From Streptomyces sp. STR69 (GTDB lineage: Bacteria > Actinomycetota > Actinomycetes > Streptomycetales > Streptomycetaceae): a stretch of DNA of 64,000 bases. Under the pieces are notes generated by a model, which ran no database searches, was not told the DNA's origin, and saw nothing but the letters and a program-made list of their open reading frames with translations. Every line of letters starts with the position of its first letter. Position 1 is the first letter of the stretch. The stretch spans positions 1 to 64,000 of the forward strand of contig NZ_JALJRY010000011.1 in NCBI RefSeq assembly GCF_024519455.1. The letters are read 5' to 3'. Positions 1-9,557 of this stretch are shown here, piece by piece. The translations under genes and the position numbers were made by a program.

Positions 1-156
1 CACGTACACCGCAGCCGCACCGAGGAACACACCCACCTCGGGACGCGCCAACAACCGGAGGGCCAGGGGCCGTTCGGTGGTTCGGCCGTCGGTGGGCTTG
101 GGGCCGGGGGCCGGCGGTGAGGTCACCGCCGGCTCGGCGTGCTGGGTCATGCTCAT
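1..156 (-). CDS. Sugar ABC transporter permease, N-terminal fragment (runs off the left edge)
   Basis: Only the first ~52 codons are in the window. The start ATG shares one base with the TGA stop of the upstream binding-protein gene (TGATG overlap), so the two are translationally coupled. The visible part is a proline-rich, hydrophilic cytoplasmic leader of about 35 residues. The first membrane segment then begins around 'RPEVGVFLGAAAVYV', which is typical of RbsC/XylH-type permeases of the simple-sugar ABC class. It probably forms the inner-membrane channel for the binding protein at 156-1175. Given the divergent iol operon the substrate is likely myo-inositol, but that is inference from context. 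The remainder of the gene, and presumably the ATPase, lie to the left. Confidence 0.75.
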   Translation of the reverse strand, partial: MSMTQHAEPAVTSPPAPGPKPTDGRTTERPLALRLLARPEVGVFLGAAAVYV

Positions 157-1175
157 CACCGGGTTCCGTTGGCGGCGTACTTGGCGACGGCGTCGACGTT
201 GGTCTTGTCGACGAAGGCCGGGCCGGTCAGTACGGGCTGCTCACCGCCGCCGCTGTAGTTGCCGTTGTTCTTGTAGAGCCACAGCGAGTCGACGGCCAAG
301 TAGCCCTGGAGATAAGGCTGCTGGTCGACCGCGAACTGGATGGTGCCCTTGCTGATGGCGGTCGTGAGGTCCTTGTTGAGGTCGAAGGTGGCGACCTTCG
401 CCTTGCTGCCCGCGTCGGTCAGCGACTGCACGGCGGTCAGGGCGAACGGGGCGCCCAGCGTGACCACGTAGTCGATGGCCTTGTCCTGCGTGAGCTTGGC
501 GGTGATCGTCGACTTCACCGACGGCATGTCCGTGCCGTTGACGTTGAGGACCTCGGTAGTGCCGCTGAACGTCTTCTTCACGCCGTCGCAGCGCTGGGTC
601 AGGCCGATGTTGCCCTGCTCCTGGATGACACAGACGACCTTCTTGGCGCCTTCCGTGTTCAGCCTGTTGCCGAGCGCCTCACCGGCGACCGTCTCGTCCT
701 GGCCGAAGAACTCCAGCAGTCCGAGCTTCTTCCAGTCGCTGAGACCGGAGTTGAGGCCGACCACGGGTATGTTCGCGGTCTTCGCCTTGCTGATGACGTC
801 CTTGAGGGCGTCGGGCTTGGCGAGGGTGACCGCGATGCCGTCGACCTTCTGGTCGATCGCGTTCTGCACCAGGTTCGACTGGTTGCCCGCGTTCGGGTCG
901 GCCGAGTAGATGAGCTTGATGTTGTCCTTGTCGGCGGCGGCCTGGGCGCCCTTGCGGACGATGTCCCAGAACGTGTCCCCGGGCGCCTGGTGCGTGACCA
1001 GGGCGACCGTCATACGGGGAGTGCTGGCCTTGCCCGCGGAGGCGCCGGAGGTGTCCTCCGAGGACTTCTTGCCGCCCGAGCTGCTGGAGCAGCCGGCGAG
1101 GGTCAGTGCCGCTGCCGCGGCAACCGCCACGAAGGGGGCCATTCTGCGCGAACGGGAGTGGGAAGAACGGTCCAT
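156..1175 (-). CDS. Sugar (probably inositol) ABC transporter substrate-binding lipoprotein
   Basis: A 339-residue protein with a basic N-terminus, a hydrophobic stretch and a lipobox (LAGC near residue 28), so it should be a lipid-anchored extracytoplasmic protein. The mature part follows the RbsB-like periplasmic-binding-protein fold (Peripla_BP_4): an N-terminal strand ending in 'THQAPGDTFWDIV', a 'QKVDGIAV' segment and a C-terminal 'DQQPYLQGYLAVDSLWL' segment, all usual for simple-sugar binding proteins. An AGGAAAG ribosome site precedes the ATG. It is cotranscribed with the permease to its left and divergent from iolC, across a 289-bp region with mirrored promoters. Binding of myo-inositol is inferred from this position; ribose-like or other polyol ligands cannot be excluded. 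Confidence 0.8.
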   Translation of the reverse strand: MDRSSHSRSRRMAPFVAVAAAAALTLAGCSSSSGGKKSSEDTSGASAGKASTPRMTVALVTHQAPGDTFWDIVRKGAQAAADKDNIKLIYSADPNAGNQSNLVQNAIDQKVDGIAVTLAKPDALKDVISKAKTANIPVVGLNSGLSDWKKLGLLEFFGQDETVAGEALGNRLNTEGAKKVVCVIQEQGNIGLTQRCDGVKKTFSGTTEVLNVNGTDMPSVKSTITAKLTQDKAIDYVVTLGAPFALTAVQSLTDAGSKAKVATFDLNKDLTTAISKGTIQFAVDQQPYLQGYLAVDSLWLYKNNGNYSGGGEQPVLTGPAFVDKTNVDAVAKYAANGTR

Positions 1176-1315
1176 CTTTCCTGCACCTCACTGTGCTTCA
1201 GGGGAAAGGGAGCAATGATCGCAGAGATCCGGGCTCGGGGCCTGTCGGCCTCGGGTCGTACGCCGTGAAACACGGCTGTTGCGCTGGGACGGAATCCAAT
1301 CCCCGGTCGCGCCCG

Positions 1316-1404
1316 CTGTCAATACTTTGTTAAGACATCATTTCACAAGCAGGTCCGAATGTAAGTACAAACTATTGACAGAGCGCCCCTCGGAGTCCTA
1401 CACC
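1316..1404. promoter_or_regulatory. Divergent iol promoter region with mirrored -35 boxes
   Basis: CTGTCAATA (1316-1324) and its exact inverse TATTGACAG (1373-1381) place a TTGACA -35 box on each strand. Rightwards, TTGACA (1375-1380), an 18-bp spacer and TACACC (1399-1404) would drive iolC. Leftwards, TTGACA (minus strand, 1316-1321) would drive the binding-protein gene. The intervening ~50 bp is AT-rich compared with its surroundings and contains the small dyad TGTAAGTACA (1360-1369), a candidate half or full site for the GntR regulator encoded at the end of the operon. Sites were read by eye; transcription starts are not known. Confidence 0.5.
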
Positions 1405-1464
1405 TGGGAGTCGGCAGGCCCTCGGGACCCGCCCACCCCCCAGTAGCTCAGAGGAGTGCCGCGC

Positions 1465-2433
1465 ATGGCCGAGTCAGCCCAGCCCTTCGATCTCATCACC
1501 ATGGGCCGTATCGGGGTCGATCTCTACCCGTTGCAGTCCGGCGTACCGCTGGCGCAGGTGGAGACCTTCGGGAAGTTCCTCGGAGGTTCGGCGAGCAACG
1601 TGGCCGTGGCCGCCGCCCGGCTCGGCCGCAGCACCGCGGTGATCACCCGCACCGGCGACGACCCCTTCGGGACCTACCTGCACGAGGCCCTCAAGGGCTT
1701 CGGAGTGGACGACCGCTGGGTGACCCCGGTCGCGGACTACCCGACCCCCGTCACCTTCTGCGAGATCTTCCCGCCGGACGACTTCCCGCTGTACTTCTAC
1801 CGCCGGCCCAAGGCCCCTGACCTGGAGATCCACACCGACGAGCTGGACTACTTCGCGATCCGCGAGGCCCGGGTCTTCTGGATCACCGGCACCGGGCTGA
1901 GCGAGGAGCCGAGCCGCTCCGCCACGCTGGCCGCCCTCAAGGCGCGCGACAAGGCGGGCACCACGGTCTTCGACCTCGACTGGCGTCCCATGTTCTGGAA
2001 GGACCCGGAGGAGGCCCGCCCGTACTACGCGGAGGCCCTGCGGCACACGACGGTCGCGGTGGGCAACCTCGACGAGTGCGAGATCGCCACCGGCGTCCGC
2101 GAGCCGCATGCCTGCGCCCAGGCCCTGCTGGACGCGGGCGTGGAGCTGGCCGTCGTCAAGCAGGGCCCGAAGGGCGTCCTGGCCGTGCACCGCGACGGCA
2201 CGACCGCCGAGGTGCCACCGGTCCCGGTCGAGGTGCTGAACGGTCTCGGCGCGGGCGACGCGTTCGGCGGCTCGCTGTGCCACGGACTGCTGTCCGGCTG
2301 GGACTTGGCGCGAACCATGCGGTACGCCAACGCGGCCGGCGCCCTCGTCGCCTCCCGTCTCGCCTGCTCCACCGCGATGCCCACCGAGTCCGAGGTCGAG
2401 GACCTGCTCGCCGGCGCGCGCGTGGGCGGCTGA
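1465..2433 (+). CDS. iolC: 5-dehydro-2-deoxygluconokinase
   Basis: A 322-residue PfkB/ribokinase-family sugar kinase. It would phosphorylate 5-dehydro-2-deoxy-D-gluconate with ATP, a middle step of inositol catabolism. It shows the N-terminal 'MGRIGVDLYP' strand, the PfkB glycine-rich segment 'GKFLGGSASNVAVAAARLG' (residues ~32-50) and the C-terminal signature 'GLGAGDAF' with the catalytic Asp near residue 263. The ATG at 1465 is chosen over an in-frame GTG at 1456 because the GAGGAG ribosome site (1451-1456) is 8 bases from the ATG and overlaps the GTG. It is the first gene of a six-gene co-directional operon; the neighbouring iolB and iolD make the assignment firm. Confidence 0.92.
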   Translation: MAESAQPFDLITMGRIGVDLYPLQSGVPLAQVETFGKFLGGSASNVAVAAARLGRSTAVITRTGDDPFGTYLHEALKGFGVDDRWVTPVADYPTPVTFCEIFPPDDFPLYFYRRPKAPDLEIHTDELDYFAIREARVFWITGTGLSEEPSRSATLAALKARDKAGTTVFDLDWRPMFWKDPEEARPYYAEALRHTTVAVGNLDECEIATGVREPHACAQALLDAGVELAVVKQGPKGVLAVHRDGTTAEVPPVPVEVLNGLGAGDAFGGSLCHGLLSGWDLARTMRYANAAGALVASRLACSTAMPTESEVEDLLAGARVGG

Positions 2434-2473
2434 CCCCCGTGACCGCCCGAGCCACCCCTGAACGGAGTTTCTC

Positions 2474-3352
2474 TTGAGCATCAGCATCCCCGACCTGGTC
2501 ACGGTCAGAGCCCGGCATCCCGAGGCCATCGCCGAGGCGGCGGCCCGCCGGGTGCGTCGGCCGCTGCTGGGTGCGAGCGGCCGTCTGATGATCGTGGCCG
2601 CCGACCACCCGGCGCGCGGCGCGCTCGGCGTCGGCGACCGCCGTACGGCCATGGCGAACCGCGCCGACCTGCTGGAACGCCTCTGTGTCGCACTGTCCCG
2701 GCCGGGTGTCGACGGGGTGCTCGCCACCGCCGACATACTGGAGGACCTGCTGCTCCTCGGGGTCCTGGACGGCAAGGTCGTGATGGGCTCGATGAACCGC
2801 GGCGGTCTGTCCGGCGCCGCGTTCGAGATGGACGACCGGTTCACCGGCCACCGCGCCGAGGACATCGCACGGCTCCGCTTCGACGCGGGCAAGCTGCTGC
2901 TCCGCATCGACTACGACGACCCGGGCTCGCTCACCACCCTGGAGTCGACGGCACGCGCGATAGACGACATGGCTGCCCACCAACTCCCGCTGTTCGTCGA
3001 GCCGTTCATCTCCCGCCGGATCGACGGCAAGGTCCGCAACGACCTGTCCGCCGAGGCCGTGACCCGCTCGATCGCGATCTCCTCGGGCCTGGGCGGCACG
3101 TCGGCCTACACCTGGCTGAAGCTGCCCGTCACGGCCGACCCGGACGACATGGCCGAGGTCATGGAGACCTCGACGCTGCCCGCCGTGCTGCTCGGCGGTG
3201 AGGTCGGCGACGACCAGGAGGGCGCGTACGAGAAGTGGCGCAAGGCGCTGCGGCTGCCGACCGTCCAGGGCCTGGTCGTAGGCCGCTCCCTGCTGTACCC
3301 CGCCGACGGCGGCGTGGAAGCGGCGGTGGACACCGCCGTAGGTCTGTTGTGA
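2474..3352 (+). CDS. Cgl0159-family (beta/alpha)8 protein, candidate iol-pathway aldolase
   Basis: A 292-residue protein starting at TTG (AACGGAG ribosome site just upstream). It resembles the actinobacterial Cgl0159 family of (beta/alpha)8 proteins, often annotated as deoxyribose-phosphate aldolase-like. Visible barrel-strand segments include 'GRLMIVAADHPARGALG', 'KVVMGSMNRGG', 'LPLFVEPFISRR', 'AYTWLKLPV' and 'VLLGGEVGDDQ', the Lys in the fourth being a plausible Schiff-base residue. It sits between iolC and iolB, where other bacteria have or need an IolJ aldolase to cleave 5-dehydro-2-deoxygluconate 6-phosphate, and no other aldolase is present in the operon. The role as aldolase is inferred from position and fold. 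Confidence 0.75.
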   Translation: MSISIPDLVTVRARHPEAIAEAAARRVRRPLLGASGRLMIVAADHPARGALGVGDRRTAMANRADLLERLCVALSRPGVDGVLATADILEDLLLLGVLDGKVVMGSMNRGGLSGAAFEMDDRFTGHRAEDIARLRFDAGKLLLRIDYDDPGSLTTLESTARAIDDMAAHQLPLFVEPFISRRIDGKVRNDLSAEAVTRSIAISSGLGGTSAYTWLKLPVTADPDDMAEVMETSTLPAVLLGGEVGDDQEGAYEKWRKALRLPTVQGLVVGRSLLYPADGGVEAAVDTAVGLL

Positions 3353-3366
3353 ACCGGAGGCACACG

Positions 3367-4263
3367 ATGACGAGCGCGTATCACCTTCCCGCAGGCAAGG
3401 CCCTGGGCGGCCCCTACGTCGTGGACGTCACCCCCGAGTCGGCGGCCTGGGGCTACTCCAGCCTGCGGGTCCTGGAGCTGCCGCCGGGCGGCACCCACAC
3501 CTTCGACACCGAGGACAGCGAGTGGATCGTCCTCCCGCTCAGCGGCGCCTGCACGGTCTCGGCCGCCGACGACTTCGGCCATGACACCTTCGAACTCGAC
3601 GGCCGCGAGAGCGTGTTCACCGCCGTGAGCGACTTCGCGTACGTCCCCAGGGACTCCCGTACGACGGTCTCCTCGCCCGGCGGCGGTCGCTTCGCGCTGA
3701 CCGGCGCCCGCTGCACCCGCCGGCTGCCCGCCCGCTACGGCCCGGCCTCCTCGGTGCCGGTGGAGCTGCGCGGCACCGGCAACAGCAGCCGCCAGGTCAA
3801 CAACTTCGGCGCGGCCGGCGTCTTCGAGTGCGACAAGCTCATCGCCGTAGAGGTGATCACGCCCGGCGGGAACTGGTCCTCCTTCCCGCCGCACAAGCAC
3901 GACGAGCACCGGCCCGGTGAGGAGTCCGTCCTCGAAGAGGTCTACTACTTCGAGTTCGCCGACCACGAGGGCACACCCGGTCTCGGCTACCAGCGCGTGT
4001 CCCCGTCCGGGCAGGGCCGTAACACGGACGTGCTGGCCGAAGTCCGGGGCGGAGACGTCGTGTTGATCCCGGACGGCTGGCACGGGCCCTCGATGGCGGT
4101 GCCCGGTCACCACATGTACTACCTCAACGTCATGGCGGGTCCCGAGGACGACCGCTCGTGGCTGATCTGCGACCACCCCGATCACGCCTGGGTCCGCGGC
4201 ACCTGGCCCGAGCAGCCCGTCGACCCCCGCCTCCCCCTCTACACGGCACCGGAGAAGTCCTGA
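3367..4263 (+). CDS. iolB: 5-deoxy-glucuronate isomerase
   Basis: A 298-residue double-cupin enzyme converting 5-deoxy-D-glucuronate into 5-dehydro-2-deoxy-D-gluconate. The hallmark metal-binding stretch 'FPPHKHDEH' (nt ~3886-3906, residues ~174-182) is followed by 'EEVYYFEF', and the second cupin motif 'GWHGPSMAVPGHHMYYLNVMAG' spans residues ~237-258; these supply the His and Glu ligands expected in IolB. An open frame extends farther upstream inside the preceding gene, but the ATG at 3367 follows GGAGG (3356-3360) and gives the normal family length. The stop codon shares its final A with the iolD start (TGATG), implying translational coupling. Confidence 0.93.
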   Translation: MTSAYHLPAGKALGGPYVVDVTPESAAWGYSSLRVLELPPGGTHTFDTEDSEWIVLPLSGACTVSAADDFGHDTFELDGRESVFTAVSDFAYVPRDSRTTVSSPGGGRFALTGARCTRRLPARYGPASSVPVELRGTGNSSRQVNNFGAAGVFECDKLIAVEVITPGGNWSSFPPHKHDEHRPGEESVLEEVYYFEFADHEGTPGLGYQRVSPSGQGRNTDVLAEVRGGDVVLIPDGWHGPSMAVPGHHMYYLNVMAGPEDDRSWLICDHPDHAWVRGTWPEQPVDPRLPLYTAPEKS

Positions 4264-6140
4264 TGAGCACCCCCACCCGCCGCCTGACCGTTGCCCAGGC
4301 CCTGGTGCAGTTCCTGTCGGTCCAGTACACCGAACGCGACGGCGTACGGCACCGGTTGATCGCCGGCACCTGGGGCATCTTCGGCCATGGCAACGTTGCC
4401 GGACTCGGCCAGGCGCTGCTTGAAGCGGGCGAGGACACGATGCCGTTCCACCAGGGCCGCAACGAACAGGCCATGGTGCACGCGGCAGTCGGCTACGCCC
4501 GCCAGCTCGACCGCCTCTCCGCGCAGGCGGTCACGACGTCGATCGGACCGGGCGCCACCAACCTGGTCACGGGCGCCGCGCTCGCCACCATCAACCGCCT
4601 GCCGGTCCTGCTCCTCCCCGGCGACTACTTCGCGACCCGGGCCGCCGACCCGCTGCTCCAGCAGCTGGAGCACCCGGTCGAGGCGGACCTCTCGGTCAAC
4701 GACACGCTGCGCCCGGTCTCCCGCTACTTCGACCGCGTCATGCGCCCCGAGGCCCTGATCCCGGCCGCACTGAACGCGATGCGCGTACTGGCCGACCCGG
4801 TCGAGACAGGAGCCGTAACTCTGGCTCTCCCACAGGACGTTCAGGCCGAGGCCCACGACTGGCCGGAGGAGTTCTTCGCCGACCGCGTGTGGCATGTACG
4901 GCGTCCCGCGCCGGACCTCGCCGAGCTGGCGGAGGCCGTCGAGGTGATCCGGTCCGCCGGGCGCCCGCTGATCGTCGCGGGCGGCGGCATCCACCACAGC
5001 CGCGCCGAGGAGGCGCTGAAGGCCCTGGTCGACGCCACCGGCATCCCGGTCGCCTCCACCCAGGCGGGCAAGGGCTCGCTGCGCTACGACCACCCGGCCG
5101 ACCTCGGCGGCATCGGCCACACCGGCACCGCGGTCAGCGACGACATCGCGCGCGCCGCCGACCTGATCATCGGCGTCGGCACCCGCTACACCGACTTCAC
5201 GACGGCCTCGAACACGCTCTTCCAGAACCCGGCCGTCCGCTTCGTCAACCTCAACATCACCGCGTTCGACGCCCACAAGCTGGCCGCGCGCACGCTGGTG
5301 GCCGACGCGAAGTCCGGTCTGGAAGCGCTGACTTCGAGCCTCGAAGGCCACCGCGTTGACCCCGCCTACGAGGCCGAGTACCGCGCGGGCAAGGACAGTT
5401 GGGAGCGGGTGGTCGACACCGCGTTCACCGCCCCGGACGAGAACGCCGTACCGACGCAGACCCAACTCCTCGGCGCCCTCGACTCAGTTGTCGGCGACGA
5501 CGACGTGGTGATCAACGCGGCCGGCTCGCTCCCCGGCGACCTGCACAAGCTGTGGCGGGCCCGCAGCCCCCGTCAGTACCACCTCGAATACGGCTACTCC
5601 TGCATGGGCTACGAGATCCCGGCCGGCATCGGTGTCCAGCAGGCGGCCCCCGACACCCCCGTGTGGTCGCTGGTCGGCGACGGCACGTACCTGATGATGC
5701 CGACCGAGATCGTCACGGCCGTCCAGGAGGGCCTGCCGGTCAACCTGGTGCTGATCCAGAACCACGGCTACGCCTCCATCGGCGGCCTCTCGGAGTCGGT
5801 CGGCGGCGAGCGCTTCGGCACCGCCTACCGCTACCGGGCGGCCGACGGCACCTTCTCCGGCGCCCCGCTCCCGGTCGACCTCGCCGCCAACGCGGCCAGC
5901 CTCGGCATGGACGTCCTGCGCCCCAAGACCGTGCGCGAACTGCGCGAGGCACTGGCCACGGCCCGCGCCTCCGACCGGCCGACCTGCGTCTACGTCGAGA
6001 CCGACATCGCCACCCCGACCGCTCCCCCGGCCGAGGCCTGGTGGGACGTACCGGTCGCCGAGACCGCCTCGCGCGCATCGGCCGTACAGGCCCGCCAGGA
6101 GTACGACCGCCAGGTCGTCGACCGTCGCCGCCACCTCTGA
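4263..6140 (+). CDS. iolD: 3D-(3,5/4)-trihydroxycyclohexane-1,2-dione acylhydrolase (decyclizing)
   Basis: A 625-residue thiamine-diphosphate enzyme that hydrolytically opens the inositol-derived ring to 5-deoxy-D-glucuronate. The N-terminal pyrimidine-binding domain contains the activating Glu in 'HQGRNEQAM' (residue ~68). A central domain runs from about residue 205 to 340. The C-terminal PP domain has the ThDP motif starting 'GDGTYLMMP' (residue ~472) and ending 'NHGYASIGG'. The reading frame is open farther upstream, but the ATG at 4263 overlapping the iolB stop is the natural start. Family resemblance to acetolactate synthases exists, but the iol context decides the call. Confidence 0.93.
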   Translation: MSTPTRRLTVAQALVQFLSVQYTERDGVRHRLIAGTWGIFGHGNVAGLGQALLEAGEDTMPFHQGRNEQAMVHAAVGYARQLDRLSAQAVTTSIGPGATNLVTGAALATINRLPVLLLPGDYFATRAADPLLQQLEHPVEADLSVNDTLRPVSRYFDRVMRPEALIPAALNAMRVLADPVETGAVTLALPQDVQAEAHDWPEEFFADRVWHVRRPAPDLAELAEAVEVIRSAGRPLIVAGGGIHHSRAEEALKALVDATGIPVASTQAGKGSLRYDHPADLGGIGHTGTAVSDDIARAADLIIGVGTRYTDFTTASNTLFQNPAVRFVNLNITAFDAHKLAARTLVADAKSGLEALTSSLEGHRVDPAYEAEYRAGKDSWERVVDTAFTAPDENAVPTQTQLLGALDSVVGDDDVVINAAGSLPGDLHKLWRARSPRQYHLEYGYSCMGYEIPAGIGVQQAAPDTPVWSLVGDGTYLMMPTEIVTAVQEGLPVNLVLIQNHGYASIGGLSESVGGERFGTAYRYRAADGTFSGAPLPVDLAANAASLGMDVLRPKTVRELREALATARASDRPTCVYVETDIATPTAPPAEAWWDVPVAETASRASAVQARQEYDRQVVDRRRHL

Positions 6141-6169
6141 ACGCCCCTCCCCCGAAAGGCACTTGCACC

Positions 6170-7663
<1,494 letters not shown>

Positions 7664-7696
7664 CAACCCGTCACGATTCGTGAGGAGGTGCCCTCT

Positions 7697-8482
7697 GTGG
7701 CGAAGACCGGTGGCTACTCGCGTGCCGTGACCGGCTCCCCGCTCGACGGCCTGCATTTCGCCCTGGACCGCAACAGTCCGGTGCCGCTGTACTACCAGCT
7801 CGCGCAGCAGCTGGAGGCGGCGATCGAGCACGGGACCCTCGCGCCGGGCAACCTCCTGGGCAACGAGATCGACCTGTCGGTCCGCCTCGGCCTGTCCCGC
7901 CCCACCGTCCGCCAGGCCATCCAATCCCTTGTCGACAAGGGATTGTTGGTCCGGCGGCGGGGGGTCGGCACGCAGGTGGTGCACAGCCAGGTCAAGAGAC
8001 CGCTGGAACTCAGCAGCCTCTACGACGACCTGGAGTCGGCCGGGCAGGGACCGACCACGGAGGTGCTGCGCAACGAGGGCGTGCCCGCGACCGCGGATGT
8101 CGCGGCGGCCCTCGGGGTCGCGGAGGGCAGCGAGGTCACGCTCCTGGAACGGCTGCGCTCCACGCACGGTCAGCCGGTGGCGTTCCTGTGCAACTACCTT
8201 CCGGCCGATCTGCTCGAACTCGACACCGCCCGGCTGGAGTCGACGGGTCTGTACCGGATGCTGCGCACCGCCGGCATCACCCTGCACAGCGCCCGCCAGA
8301 CGATAGGCGCCCGCTCGGCGACCCCCGAGGAGGCCGCCCGGCTCGACGAGAAGGAGAACGCGGCACTGCTCACGATGCAGCGCACGGCGTACGACGACAC
8401 GGGGCGGCCGGTCGAGTACGGGACGCACATCTACCGGGCGTCCCGGTACGCGTTCGACTTCCAGTTGCTGGTCAGGCCCTGA
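7697..8482 (+). CDS. GntR/HutC-family regulator, probable iol operon repressor
   Basis: A 261-residue regulator. An N-terminal winged helix (residues ~15-80, including 'LSVRLGLSRPTVRQAIQSL') is followed by a UTRA ligand-binding domain (residues ~90-255, with 'LERLRSTHGQPVAFLCNYLP' and the final 'RYAFDFQLLV'). The GTG at 7697 is chosen over GTG 7688 because GAGGAGG (7682-7688) is correctly spaced only for 7697. It lies 33 bases after mmsA as the last gene of the operon, so it is likely an inositol-intermediate-responsive repressor acting on the 1316-1404 region; the ligand is not known. Its 3' end overlaps the convergent aldo/keto reductase gene by 11 bases. Confidence 0.85.
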   Translation: MAKTGGYSRAVTGSPLDGLHFALDRNSPVPLYYQLAQQLEAAIEHGTLAPGNLLGNEIDLSVRLGLSRPTVRQAIQSLVDKGLLVRRRGVGTQVVHSQVKRPLELSSLYDDLESAGQGPTTEVLRNEGVPATADVAAALGVAEGSEVTLLERLRSTHGQPVAFLCNYLPADLLELDTARLESTGLYRMLRTAGITLHSARQTIGARSATPEEAARLDEKENAALLTMQRTAYDDTGRPVEYGTHIYRASRYAFDFQLLVRP

Positions 8483-9470
8483 CCGGGACGGCGGAGTCCA
8501 GGCGTTCGCGCTGCTCCGCCGTCAACTCCAGGTCCACGGCCGCGAGGTTCTCCTCCAGCTGGGCCACTGACGAGGCTCCCGCGAGCGGGACGATCGGCAG
8601 CGGTCCGCCCAACTGCCAGGCGAGTACTACCTGGTTGACGCTCGCCCCGGTCTCCTTCGCCACCTCCCGCAGCGCGGCGAGGCGGGCGGGCGTGCCCGGG
8701 TGGTCGTAGTCGGCACCCAGGGGTTTGTCCTGGCGCGTGTAGGCCCCGGCCAGGAGGGGTGAGTAGGCGACCAGGGTGAGGGCGGGCTCGGCGCGCAGAT
8801 AGCCGAGCAGGTCCGGTCCGGCGCTGCCGAGGCTGCCGTCGGGGAAGAGGTCGGACGGTATGTCCGTCCGGGGGCGCAGATAGCTGTGCTGGTACTGGAG
8901 GACCTCGTAGCCGGGCAGGCCGGCCGCGGCGGCGAGCGCACGGGCCCGTTCCACCCGCCAGGCGGCGTGGTTGCTGACGCCGAGGAGACCGACGGTGCCC
9001 TCGGCGACCAGTTCGGCGAAGCCCTCGACGGTCTCCTGCAGCGGAACCTCCTGGTCCTCGATGTGGGCGTACAGCAGGTCGAGTTTGTCGACGCCGAGGC
9101 GTTCGCGGCTGCGTTCGGCGGACTCGCGGACGACCTTCGCCGACAGTCCCTCCGGGTTGTCGATGTAGCTCGTGCCGGGGGCGAGGGGGCGGGCTCCGAG
9201 CTTGGTGGCGATGACGATCTCGTCGCCGATGCCGCGGCTGCGCCGCCACCGTCCGAGCAGTTTCTCGCTCTGGCCGCCCTGGCTGCCGTCCTCCCAGAAG
9301 GCGTAGTTGTCGGACGTGTCGATGAAGTTCCCGCCGGCCTCGACATAGCGGTCGAGCACGGCGAAGGAGGTCGCCTCGTCGGTGCGGGAGCCGAAGAGCA
9401 TGGCGCCGAGCGCGAGGACGCTCACCTCGCGGCGGTGGGCCGGATCGGTGCCGATGGTGCGGTACTTCAT
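8472..9470 (-). CDS. Aldo/keto reductase
   Basis: A 332-residue NADPH-dependent (beta/alpha)8 reductase. The active-site set is visible: Asp and Tyr in 'NFIDTSDNYAFW', Lys in 'IVIATKLGARP', and the His in 'LDLLYAHIEDQ'. The C-terminal cofactor-binding segment is 'PIVPLAGASSVAQLEENLAA'. It resembles the broad AKR class that reduces aldehydes or quinone-like compounds; the true substrate cannot be read. The ATG at 9470 is preferred to one at 9491 because AGGGA sits 6-7 bases upstream of it. A MerR-type promoter lies directly upstream (9515-9545), suggesting induction by a stress signal. It converges with the iol regulator gene. Confidence 0.88.
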   Translation of the reverse strand: MKYRTIGTDPAHRREVSVLALGAMLFGSRTDEATSFAVLDRYVEAGGNFIDTSDNYAFWEDGSQGGQSEKLLGRWRRSRGIGDEIVIATKLGARPLAPGTSYIDNPEGLSAKVVRESAERSRERLGVDKLDLLYAHIEDQEVPLQETVEGFAELVAEGTVGLLGVSNHAAWRVERARALAAAAGLPGYEVLQYQHSYLRPRTDIPSDLFPDGSLGSAGPDLLGYLRAEPALTLVAYSPLLAGAYTRQDKPLGADYDHPGTPARLAALREVAKETGASVNQVVLAWQLGGPLPIVPLAGASSVAQLEENLAAVDLELTAEQRERLDSAVPVRA

Positions 9471-9514
9471 GATGATCCCTCCCGTTCGCACCCGGTTGTC
9501 CGGGCACGAACGGG

Positions 9515-9545
9515 AGTCTCGCGCTTGAAGCGCACTTCAAGTCAA
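9515..9545 (-). promoter_or_regulatory. MerR-type promoter/operator of the aldo/keto reductase gene
   Basis: On the minus strand, TTGACT (9540-9545) and GAGACT (9515-9520) form -35 and -10 boxes separated by 19 bp, the over-long spacer characteristic of MerR-family activated promoters. The spacer is occupied by a perfect dyad, CTTGAAG-4 bp-CTTCAAG (9524-9541). It points at the aldo/keto reductase gene, whose ATG is 45 bases downstream of the -10 box. No MerR-family regulator gene is found in the window, so the regulator must be encoded elsewhere. Confidence 0.65.
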
Positions 9546-9557
9546 GCTTCCGGACGC

